This document shows positions 23,101 to 35,183 of a stretch of 64,000 bases of DNA, piece by piece. The notes under the pieces were generated by a model. The model ran no database searches. It was given only the letters and a program-made list of their open reading frames with translations, and was not told where the DNA came from. This stretch comes from Strigamia acuminata (lineage: Eukaryota > Arthropoda > Chilopoda > Geophilomorpha > Linotaeniidae): contig OX442321.1 in the NCBI GenBank assembly GCA_949358305.1, positions 3,125,605 through 3,189,604 on the forward strand, written 5' to 3'. The first letter of the stretch is position 1. The number at the start of each line of letters is the position of its first letter. A program made the translations under genes and the position numbers.

Positions 23101-26100
23101 GATAGGCCTTGACCCTTCGCACCATCTGCGCCTCTTCGAACATTTTTTTCGGATTTGGAACCGTCGTACTTTTCTTCCTCCTTTTAAAAGTGGCAATGTT
23201 CGCCCCACCCATAGTCAGCTGGTTCATGGACACCATAGCTGCGCTCGGGTGCGCCCCGCCCAACTCCAACATGGTAAATAAATCCTGCAAAGCGCAACAA
23301 ACAACAGAGTTAGAAACAAACCACACCCGAATCGTGCACATCGTGCATCGTGCATCGTGCATCGTTCATTTACATATGGGGCCGAGCACATGTTGTTCAA
23401 CTGGCGGATTTCTTTCGCGATCATCCGTAGTTTCTCGAAGTTCACCAGGCCGTCCACTTGCGTGTCGTTGCCCAGGTGGATAAACGTTAGGTCCTTTTTA
23501 ACGACCGGATAAAATGGAATCTGAACAGAAATAATTACGAAAAATCAGAATTAAAGTTAGAAAAATCATTTAAAAAAGTCGGAATAGTCAGAAAAAAGTC
23601 GGAATAGTCAGAAAAAAGTCGGAATAGTCAGAAAAAAGTCGGAATAGTCAGAAAAAAAGTCCGAAAAATTAGAAAAAAGTTCGAAAAATCAGAATGAAAG
23701 TCCGTGAAATCAGATAAAGGTCCGAAAAATATTAGAAAAAAGTCAAATAAATCAGAAACAGGGTGATAAATCAGAAAAAATTCCGAAAAGTTAGAAAAAC
23801 TAGAAAAAAATCAGAGAAAAGTCCCAAAAATCAGAAAAAAAGTTCGAAAAATCAGAAAAAAGTTCGAAAAATCAGAAAAAAGTTCGAAAAATCAGAAAAA
23901 AGTTCGAAAAATTAGAAAAAAGTTCGAAAAATCAGAAAAAATAACAATCTATAACACGCAAAAACATCAGAAAAAGTTCGACAAATCAGAAAAAATCAGA
24001 TAAAAGACAAAAAGAAATCAGAAGAAATGCAGAAAAATCTATAAAACGCAAAAATATAAAAGAGAATGCAGTAATATCCAGAAAAAATTCAAGTGTTTCG
24101 GGAAAATCAGAAAATCAAAATCAAAAAATTTCAGGTAAAACCAAAAAAAAAAACATGCATGCAAACTCTATGTAAAATCTTAGTGTTTGTACTCACAATA
24201 GGAGGCTGTATGTGCTCCGAGTTGATGAGATTGCGGTACTTGGCCATATTGCGCGTCGGATCCATCAGATCTTGCATATCCTCAAAATACTTTTGATACT
24301 TCGACGGCAGTTTATCCCACGAATTCCTCAACCTCGACACCGCGCCGTGTCCCAAACCCGAAATGATCGCGAACATGGAATTAAAATTCTTGCACTCTTT
24401 GCACTGACGAGCGATCTTCACAAACTGTTTAATAATCTTCATTCTTCTCACCGGGTGGTGCTCGTTAACAACCGTCGTAACCACCCAAAACATCTCCCGA
24501 TTCACCAACTATTAAAAACAAATCAAACCAAACCAAATTACTCTATATACTCCATTAAGAGCCACCCTCGAATAAGAGCCGCACTAAAAATACTCTATTT
24601 CCGTAAAAAATACTGAATTTCCGTAAAAAATACTGAATTTCCGCCAAAATACGATATAATCGCAAAATACGGTATTATTGCAAAAATACGGTATTATTGC
24701 AAAAATACGGTATTATTGCAAAAATACGGTATTATTGCAAAAATACGGTATTATTGCAAAAATACGGTATTATTGCAAAAATACGGTATTATTGCAAAAA
24801 TACGGTATTATTGCAAAAATACGGTATTATTGCAAAAATACGGTATTATCGAGAAAATACGGTATCATCGCAAAAATACGGTATAATCGGTATTATCGCA
24901 AAAATTCGATATTATTGCAAAAATACAGAACTTTTTTGTATTTAACGTAACAAACATTGAACGTTAACTAATATACGGTAAAAATATTGGAATAAATACG
25001 ATAAATCCTCGAAGCCTTACATCAATAAACTTGGCTAAAAGCGGTACGCCATATTTGGATTTTAACTCGAACAAATCATCCATATACTCAGTCGGCTCGA
25101 TTTGTCGAAAAATACTGAAATCTTCCAACGTCAGTTGAATGGCAACTTCGACGCTGTTCAACTGCAAGAAATGCACTTGATTCTCCCTCGTCAATTCCTT
25201 CAAAGCAAAAAAATAACCAAAATTAAAAACACCCACCGAAAAAAAAAAAAAAAAAACCCCAACTTACCCCCGCCAACTCATCAGGAACTAGTGTTTCCGT
25301 CGTGCTGTTATTTTTCAAGTAATACCTTCAGAAAAACGAGAGAAAAAAATCCAATATTACAAAAACGTGCGTAGAGTTTCTGTTTTCCCGCCTTTTTTAA
25401 ATTCCCGGTTCCAGATACCAAAATGGCCGGTATTCCCGGGACTAAAAAAGTTCTGCCATTTCTCAATGTAAAAATGGCCGTTTTTAGCCATTTTTCGATG
25501 TAAAAATGGCTGTTTTTCGTCAAAAATGGCTGTTTTTCGTCAAAAATGGCCGTTTTTAGCCATTTTTCGTCAAAATGGCTGGTTTTCGTCAACAATAGTC
25601 GTTTTTAGCCATTTTTCAATGTAAAAATGGCTGTTTTTCGTCAAAAATAGTCGTTTTTAGCCATTTTTCAATGTAAAAATGGCTGTTTTTCGTCAAAAAT
25701 AGTCGTTTTTAGCCATTTTTCAATGTAAAAATGGCTGTTTTTCGTCAAAAATGGCCGTTTTTCGTCAAAAGTGGCTGTTTTTCGTCAAAAATGGCCGTTT
25801 TTAGCCATTTTTCAATGTAAAAATGGCGGTTTTTCGTCAAAAATGGCCGTCTTTAGCCATTTTTCAATGTAAAAGTGGCTGTTTTTTCGTCAAAAATGGC
25901 CGTTTTTCGTCAAAAATGGCCCTTTTTAGCCATTTTTCAATGTAAAAGTGGCTGTTTTCTTGACAAATTTGTATTTACTTATAAAAATAATTGCTTTTTA
26001 AATTCACCTGCTGTTTAGACCGATCCGTTCGGCCAAATTCTGTAGTTGGTCGGGTAAGCGTCGTTGTTTGATGACGCCGCCCTCGCCGACAGTCACTTCG

Positions 26101-29100
26101 CATAAGGAGTAATTGCTGCTGGGATCGGTGATGCCGAATTCCCTGAGCGAAAGCATCACGACCTCGCGCGCCGTTGTTTCCTTGTGGACTAAGAGGTATT
26201 TGCAAATCTGGTCGGATTTGTATACTTTGAGCACGTGTTCCGGGTAGTCGTTGCGGATGTCCGGTTCCAGAAGCGCTTGTAAAGCCGTGAGATCCGGATT
26301 GCTGTGGCTGTGGTACATCGTGCTGCTGCTGCTGCTGCTGTTGCTGTGTTGTGGAGATCGACTGCCCGAGTAACTGCTGTATAAACTGTCGTCTGAACTG
26401 TTCAGATGTGATTCACTGAAAGCAAATTGAAAATTAATTTTGGTTTTTTTTTAATCGAAAAAGATCGAAAATGATTATTTTTTAGTCAGAAAATTACAGA
26501 AATGATTATTTTTTAGTCAGAAAATTACGAAAATGATCATTTATGACTCAATAAATTACGAAAATGATCATTTATGACTCAATAAATTGCGAAAATGATC
26601 ATTTATGACTCAAAAATTATCATTTTTTACTCGAAAAATTACGAAAATGATCATTTTTCACTCAGAAAATTACGAAAATTATCATTTTCTACTCGAAAAA
26701 TTACGAAAATGATCATTTTTCACTCAAAAAATTACGAAAATGATCATTTTTCACACAAAAAATTACAAATGTTAGCATTTTTTACTCGAAAAATTACGAA
26801 AATGATCGTTTTTCACTCGAAAAATTACAAATATGACCATTTTTTACTCGAAAAATTACAAATATGATCATTTTATTTACTCGAAAAATTACAAATATGA
26901 TCATTTTTTACTCGAAAAATTACAAATATGATCATATTTTACTCGAAAAATTAAGAAAATGATCATTTTCAACATAAACATATCATTACTTATCAGAAAA
27001 TTCTCATTTCCAGCAAACCTTTCTCACTTTCATCAAGCCAATGACAATTTTCAAAAAAATATTAACAATTTCGCCCCGAAAATCCTCCTTTGTACAACAA
27101 AACCAATTTCCTTTCTCAAAATAACAACAAAACCGCTTTATTCCCATCCGGCCACCCCAGTTCAAATCACCTGCTAATATTCTTTGGTATTATATTCATC
27201 TTAATAAGAGCTCTCTTGAACCGTGTCTTATGACCCAACGTCATGAACCCCTTCTTGTCTCCCTTGGACGGCGGCTCCAACGGCGCCGCGCAGTCAGGCA
27301 CGTCCAGCTGCGTAGAAAGCCGCGCTTTCGGGTCCGGCTGAAGCCTCGCTATATCGCAGCTCATTTTCTTCGTCCTCGACCGCGGCGAGTTCTCCGGCGT
27401 GTTCAGCATCTCCTTAAAAGCTGCAAAACCCCAAACGAAAATCAACACAAACGCAAAACCAACCAAACAAATTCAAATTCCTACCGAGTAAATTTGACTT
27501 GACCGTAATACTCAAATGGGTGGTTCCACGAAGCACTTCCAACGCCTTTGCGTGACTCATGTGCTCGAAACTTTGTCCGTTCACTTCCAGAATCTAGAAA
27601 AAATTTTAATCTTTAAAAATTGTATTTTTTTCTAATTGCACGCGGGGTAAAAAAAAATATTTTTCACCTGGTCGCCTCTTTTAAGTCCGACGTCTTCGGC
27701 TTTGGATGCTTTGTCGACTTTGGAGACAAATATTCCGAATCCGCGTTCGTATCCGCCGAGAATGGAGAAGTGTAGAATTTCGTCGCGCGTTGATCGCGCC
27801 AGTGTGACGGTGCGACTTCTAGCTTTGGCTGCGCAAGCAAAATTCAAAAGCCGCAGTTGTCCGCTCATTTTCTGTTGGGAATGCGTGTGGGAATAATGGG
27901 GGATTAGTCGATTGGTTGGCGTTTTTGGGTTTTGATTGTAAGCTTGTGTCACGAATTTGTTGATATTCAACAAAGTTTCGGGAAGATTTTGTGAATGTTG
28001 TTGCGAATTGGTCAAATTGTAAGTGGGATTCTTTTCGTATTTGTTGAATATTTGTGGGAAGTTCTTCAAATTTAATCGAAAATGGGCGAATTTGCTGGAA
28101 ATTTAACTAAAAATTGACAAATTTGCCGAAAATTAAACAAAAAATCGACAAATTTGGTGAAAATTAAACTAAAAAATCGACAAATTTGCTGAAAATTAAC
28201 CAAAAAATCGACAGATTTGCTTTAAAAATCGACAAATTTGCTTTAAAAATCGACAAATTTGCTTTAAAAATCGACAAATTTGCTTTAAAAATCGACAAAT
28301 TTGATTTAAAAATCGACAAATTTCTGTAAAAATCGACATATTTGCTTTAAAAATCGACAAATTAGCCGAAAAAGTCAACAAATTTGCTGTAAAAAACGAC
28401 AAATTTGCTGTAAAAACAGACAAATTTGCCGAAAATTAAAACAAAAAAAATCCAACAAATTTGCCAAAAATTAAACAAAAAAAAATCAACAAATTTATTT
28501 AAATTCAAATCCAAAACATCACAACAAAACTCACCAAATTTATCAAATTTAAACCCCCCCAAAAAAAAAACCAAAAAATTGTCAACTTCCAACAAAATCT
28601 CATCAAAACACACGATAAAAAAATGAAGAACTTTAACCCAAAAAAAAAACTCAAATCAATTCAGCCAAATAACACTAAAAGCGCTCATTGCTTACGTTCC
28701 TAGCGCGAGTCCATTGATTAGTTAAGTCACTGACCTCTCTTTCTAATCCAGCTTCAAACTGTTCTAAAAAATCCATCATTTCCGGATCCATTTCAAAATC
28801 AGTAAAATGATTATTAACCCACAACAACACAACTCGCGTCACCTAAAAAAAAAATAAATCAACCAAAATCAACCAAAACCTCAACCAAAAACCCCCCAAA
28901 AAAAACTCACCCGATCGCGCAAATTCGGGTCATTAAACCACCTCAAAAGTTGATTAGCCACATCGACCGACGACGGCAAAAAAGTGCGATGAGTGAGAAG
29001 AAAATCCTCAACAAACGTCGGATCAATAATCGAGTTCTCCTCAACCAACTGCGCCATTAACCTCTCAGGTGTCCCCTAAAATAAAAACAAAAAAAAAAAA

Positions 29101-32100
29101 AAATAAAAACACTGTGAGAACCGTTCGATATAGCTGGCGATATTATTCGATAATGCATTTAAACTAAACAAGCGATATAAAACGATATAAGGAATATTAT
29201 TATTTAATTTCCACAAACACAAATTCTTTTCTCCACCAATTCTCGCTCACCTTGATGACGATGTGTCCCCGCCGATTCCCCGCGTCCAACACCCTCTGCT
29301 CCGTCACCAGCACGATTTCCCCGTCCTCCTCGTGTCGCCTCGTGTTCTCCTCGCCCTGATGAAGTATCCTGTAGTAATCCTGCTGAGCCACGCACGCGAA
29401 TTGGCAGTCGTCGGCTTTCGTTCTCATTTCGCCGCGGTGGTAAAGCTTCTCCACGGTCGGCGTGATGCCGAAACTGTCGCCCATGTGCAGCTCTTGCATC
29501 TCTCCGTTGGGCAGTTCCACGTCCACGTGTCCATTCACAATCACCGACCACGAATCCAGCTCTTCGCCGTCCTTCATCACGGCCGTGTTCGCTTTTTCCA
29601 CGACCGCCAGCACCATCACGGCGCACAGGGCCCGGCGCACCGACAGAGTCATGTTGGCAAAAGCCTGAAATTAAATTTTATTTAATTTGGTTTCCTATTT
29701 CTTTTTTTTTAGTCGGAATTACCGGTAAATGCTGCATGAATTCCAGTAGAACGTCGATGTCATCTTCCGTTCGTTCTTGGGGGCATTTTTCTAGGCATTC
29801 CCGGACCGTATCCCGTACTGTAAGACTCTAAAAATAAACGATTTGGATTTTCAAACGGCGCCATTTTGGTTGCTCGTCGTAAGGAGGAATTAAGCGATAA
29901 GGACGGAATTGTTTCGTTCCTACCGTGTTTTTTGTTGTTGTTTTGGGTTTTTATTGTTTTTAATTTAGGGAATTGGTGTTTATAAAGTGTTTATTAATGA
30001 TCGAAATCGGTATGGGGAAAGTTTTTTTTTTTGTGCTGGGATGGCTTCGGTCGTTGTTGTTGTTGTTTGTGTCGGCAAGGACGACTACTCCAATGGACGG
30101 GAAACACAATGCTGTGGGGTTGGCCTATGTCTGACCAACTCCCACAATCCTTAGCGCGATAAATTAGTACGCCACCTTGTGGTGGTAATGGTTAACAGTG
30201 TCAGCTGACATTAACAACCTAGTCAGGACAAAACAATTCATAAACTCGTGCACATTTCCAACAACAACAACAATTAGTTATTTGGTTACTTACACATCCC
30301 ACAAGGTAATTAAATAGGCTTATTTATTTAAAATGTGCGCCTGTATTTATTTATTTAATAAAAAACGAAAACTGACACAACTAAAAATGTAAACAAATAT
30401 TGGATTTTGATAGACTATCTTAGTCTGGTGTCTCCATTCAAACGAGGTTGAAAATCATACATTTTGAACCAACGTTAAAGAATTTGTGTTAAATTGTACA
30501 TTAATTTGCAATACACCAGTACAATATTTAATCTTTCAACTACTAAACAAATTAAAATCAAGTAATCATATGTCATTTTTTATTTAAGTCTTCAATGCAA
30601 AACATTTACGATCGAACGCACATGTCCGTACCGACAATTACGTGCTGCACGCTTAAAAATATAACAATATCATTAAGATTTCATTTTTAATAATACCAGT
30701 ACATTAATAATGCCTTACTTAACAATATTATCACTTACTTTTATTTATTAGAAGGCCTGTTTTCTTAGATTGGATTGCAAAACTTTACAATCACTTGGGA
30801 GAACTTAGAGTGGAAATTGCAAATGGCTGCCAATCTAGTTCGAAAATACACTCCTGAAAATCGCGCTAAGGATTGTGGGAGTTGGTCAGACATAGGCCAA
30901 CCCCACAGCATTGTGTTTCCCGTCCATTGGAGTAGTCGTCCTTGGTGTCGGGCAATGATGGCGGCGGATCGGTTTTGGATTAATATCGTGTTGGGGAAAT
31001 GGAGAAAAGTTGTTTGGTGGTTAGGAAATAGTCGGATATGAATGTTGATAAGGAAAGACGGAGATTTTGGGAAGGAAGTGGGCGTTAGTGAGTCATTTGA
31101 GTTGATTGTGGTGATTTGGGAGAATTTGTGATAAGTGGGATATTTTATTAATCTTGTGGAATTTCGAGGGTTTTGAATTTTTACAGATTCGGACTTAATT
31201 TTTCGAGTTTTGATTCGAATTTACACAATTTTCAGCGAGTTTTTCGTCGATTAATTAAAATTTGCTCTATTTTCAATAGATTTTTCGTGTTTTAATTAAA
31301 ATTTTCTCAAATTTCAACGAATTTTTCGTGTTTTATTTGGAATTTGCTTAAATTTCAACGAATTTTTCGTGTTTTATTCGGAATTTGCTTAAATTTCAAC
31401 AAATTTTTCGTATTTTAATAAAAATTTGCTTAAATTTCAACGAATTTTCCGTGTTTTAATGAAAATTTGCTCAATTTCCAATCAATTTTTCATGTTTTAA
31501 ATTGAAATTTTCCATTTCCCACAATATTCTGAATGGATTTTACAAAATTTACATTTTTTAAACCTCCCATAAATTTTTAAAAACTTTCAAACAAAATCCC
31601 TCATCCAAAATAAACATTTTCCCATCTCAAACCCCAAAAAATCTCATTAAAACTACATTTCTAATCTCGAAACACACTTATTAAATACCCCAACCCAGAT
31701 CAAACTCGTATCTCCACTCACTCACTCCACAAAATCAATTATTCATTTTTTTATGTAATCCCCTGACTCACGTTAGATCAAACATTCCCCGTTCAACTGT
31801 GGCCACCACTTTAAACCTATTTGCCGTTTCCACCTTAATTAGGTGCACGAGGGCATTTCATCGATTGATTTCTCCTCTTTCCACTCGTGAATCACCCAAA
31901 TCATTTTTATATTTCCACAAACCAACGTCACTCTGAGTCAACCCTCCATTTTTCATTCCCTTAAAAGCATTTGGCACAAATTTACAACTCAAAAACAAAA
32001 ATAAAAACGCAAATAAATACGCGCACTTCTCGCCATATGTTTCCAACGATCCATTAGACCAATTGGCGCATTTCGACGGACTCAGCGGCGCATTAAAGTT

Positions 32101-35100
32101 TGGATTTTGATGAAATTTGGTTTGCGAATTGATTCCAACATGGTTTCCCCGGGCGTGTGATCTAGCGCGACAAAATCTTACCGCGACACGATCTACAGCG
32201 ACTTTTGAAACTGCAACTGTGTTTTTCTTTGTCTAATTCCTAAGAAGGTTTCCCCACAGTTTCCATAGCACTTGCGATTTTTGAGTTACGACAACTTTCA
32301 TGTTTAAGAACGTCAACATCTCCAAATCCGTCGTTCGGTTTACCGTGTTTACCGTTTAAAAAATAATATTAACGATATAATGTAATTATACAATAAATAT
32401 GTAATTAAAATTATAAATAAATAATTAACATGGTTTAATTTAATAAATAGGACGGGAAATGATGTCATTTTTGTTTTAAAATCGAAGTAAAACACAAAAT
32501 ATTTTAATTTTTGAATGCATTTAGTATTTTGTTCGGCAGTTGGCGACGAACGATAGAAAGTTAACCAGACCCCGTTTCTGGTAGTGAAGGGACCCCTACA
32601 ACAGTTCAAGTTTCAGGGCCCATCAACCCAAAAGGCCCCACAGTTACAAATTTCTAAGAAAATTTGATAATAGACTTCTTTGTCGAGTATATAACCACGA
32701 ACCAAAGATAATATGGACACGTATCCGTGTGTTATTTCCTACTGATTCGTTGTCATGCATTGCTTGCCAACTAAGCATGTTTGTTACCCGTTGTCATCCC
32801 AGAATACAGTGCGGCTATATACTTGTGGCGCCATCAGTGGCAAAATGCACCGAACATGTGATACGTGTCCATGTTATCCTTGGTTTGTTTGTTTTATTTA
32901 AAGCACTCCCATGGAGTAAATTACAAGGCAAAAACGAATTAAACGTAATTAAACATTAATTTGCGTTTAATAAAATTGTATTTTGTTTTGCAAATATTTT
33001 GGGGGCCCGCTAATAACTTTTTCGCAATGCTCCGTGAATTGGTTATGATTAGCCGTAGCTTTGGCGTTGTCGGTGTGTTGGGTTTGGTGGATTTGGCTGA
33101 TCAATTTTGATGATGGAGGACGCCTATTTTTACCCCGTCGTAAAAGTTCATGCAATAACATTTAATGAGCAGGTTTCCTGGTATTCCCACAAAATTTCAA
33201 TCAAAACATTTAAGGTACGAAATGAATAATGGCTAATGCAATTCAAGTTGAGTGTGTGTAAGGTTGCTGAGGAAAGATGTTTTGGGGGGGAATTGGAGAA
33301 AACTGATTAAAAATGTTATTGATTTTTGAGGAAAATAAATAAATAAATATTGATTTGCTCAGATAAAGATTAATTTTTTAGATAAGAATAGGATTATTTT
33401 GTCAATAGATTGGATCTTGGGTTGTAGAAAAATTATAGTAACGGGTGTATTCTGTGTGAATACATCGCTCATCAAAAACAGACGACAGAACACGATTGGC
33501 ATGTAAACAACTAACAATATCGCGCTCTAGCGCTCAAACTGGTTTTAACTAGAATTATACACATTCACATATTTGAGATAAAATTTGTGAATTTAGAATA
33601 AAGTAAAATTATTTATTGTAACATTTGGTTTCCTTGTGGTAAAATTGGAATTTTCTGTGTAATTGAAATTTTCTAGGTAAAAATTGAATTTTGGGTGTAA
33701 AAATTGAATTTTGGTTGTAAAAATTGAATTTTGGGTGTAAAAATTAAATTTTGAATGTAAAAATTGAATTTTGGGTATAAAAATTGAATTTTCTAGATAA
33801 TTATTGAATTTTGAGTGTAAAAATTGAATTTTGGGTATAAAAATTGAATTGTCTAGATAATTATTGGATTTTGAGTGTAAAAATTGAATTTTTTAAATGG
33901 AAATTGAATTTTTTTAACGAAAACTGAATTTTTTTTAACGAAAATTGAATTTTTTGAACGAAAATTGAATTTTTTGAATGGAAATTGAATTCTTTGAACA
34001 AAAATTGAAATTTTTGAACAAAAATTGAATTTTTTGAACGAAAATTGAATTTTTTGAACAAAAATTGAATTTTTTGAACAAAAATTGAATTTTTTGAACA
34101 AAAATTGAATTTTTTGAACAAAAATTGAATTTTTTGAACAAAAATTGAATTTTTTGAACAAAAATTGAATTTTTTGAACAAAAATTGAATTTTTTGAACA
34201 AAAATTGAATTTTTTGCATAAATATTGAACTTTTTCCATTTTTGATAAAAACAAACACCGCAAGTTGGCTTTAAAAACGCCGGATCATATTAAAAATATG
34301 CAACATTCATTAGTCCTCACGAAGTACCCAATTAAATGTCACCACTCGAATCCATCCCCATTAAACCAAAATTCATCAAAAAATCATCACGCTAAAATTT
34401 CCCACCACTTTCTTCGCAACTCAACTGGATTCAACCGATTTGTACAACCAATTGTTTGTACATTCATTTCAGCACAAGATGTTGTTTTGTTCCTTTCAAA
34501 TTATTCCACAACTTTATTTCCTTATTTTTAAAAAAAAATGCATGTAACACAGTGTGTTTTCTCTCAGTTGTATATTACATGCATTTCCAGTCCCATGTCA
34601 CATTTGAGACAAATTGCAATAAACCACTCTGGCAAGAACTACGTTTTAAAGCATTTTTAGCATGAAAACTCGTATATTTAGCAATTTTTAGCACTAAACT
34701 CGTATTTTTAGCCATTTTTAGCATTAAAACTCGTATTTTTAGCCATTTTTAGAATTAAAACTGGTATTTTTAGCCATTTTTAGCATTAAAACTCGTATTT
34801 TTAGCCATTTTTAGCAATTTTAGGTCTGTTTTGTGCTAATATTGTGCTAGAACGGTTAATGAAAGATGTAGAATGACATGATTGGTTGAGTAAATGTCTT
34901 ACATCGATAGATTCGGCGAGGTCTTCCTCCTCGTCCGAGTCCACGACACTTTCAATGAGTCCCGAGAGATCGACCTCGGGATCTTCGAGAGACGACTGAA
35001 CCGACTGCATCGTGTCCGACCCAGAGTAGGCGGAAGACGTGTCGCTAGAGTGCGAACTCCTGTTGGATTTCAGGTACACTTCGCTCCGATGTAGCACCGT

Positions 35101-35152
35101 TTGCACCTGCTGCAACTCCTCTGGCAGCTATAAACAAATAAACAAAAACAAA

Positions 35153-35183
<31 letters not shown>

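Larger units (their letters stand above)
20194..23284 (-). other. PDZ-GEF exons 19-22: C-terminal tail ending in a PDZ ligand
   Basis: Exon 19 (23023-23284) has [20 protein letters not shown] and [13 protein letters not shown], matching human [20 protein letters not shown]...SLQCEP. Exons 20-21 are serine/threonine- and histidine-rich ([35 protein letters not shown]). Exon 22 has [28 protein letters not shown] (human LKPPDYSVAVQRSK) and ends [11 protein letters not shown], a class I-like C-terminal PDZ ligand identical in its last five residues to vertebrate PDZ-GEFs. Confidence 0.92.
23374..25197 (-). other. PDZ-GEF exons 16-18: catalytic RasGEF (CDC25-homology) domain
   Basis: Exon 16: [37 protein letters not shown]. 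Exon 17: [80 protein letters not shown]. Exon 18: [40 protein letters not shown]. The signature [12 protein letters not shown] and the catalytic-helix region MAKYRN are intact, so the enzyme looks active. All three exons are phase 0 at both ends. Confidence 0.95.
25268..27420 (-). other. PDZ-GEF exons 13-15: linker and Ras-association domain
   Basis: Exon 13 (27171-27420): [20 protein letters not shown] and [19 protein letters not shown]. Exon 14 (26008-26415) has a serine run from an (AGC)6 tract followed by [14 protein letters not shown], then the RA domain [34 protein letters not shown] and [20 protein letters not shown]. Exon 15 (58 bases) is [19 protein letters not shown]. The RA domain in PDZ-GEFs binds Rap1-GTP and recruits the protein to the membrane. 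Confidence 0.92.

Noticed and set aside
24645-24925. CRISPR array
   Set aside because: Units are contiguous with no unique spacers, and the window is eukaryotic.
24678-24950. Long open frame of repeated [15 protein letters not shown]
   Set aside because: Product of a 19-bp tandem array open in several frames; no start context, no splice or family evidence.
30775-31041. 88-residue plus frame crossing the right arm of the 869-bp element
   Set aside because: It runs across the inverted repeat and the target duplication into unique DNA, so it cannot be a transposase.
33853-34263. 136-residue minus frame rich in [12 protein letters not shown]
   Set aside because: Artefact of the 20-bp AT-rich array; overlapping frames give the same periodic peptide.
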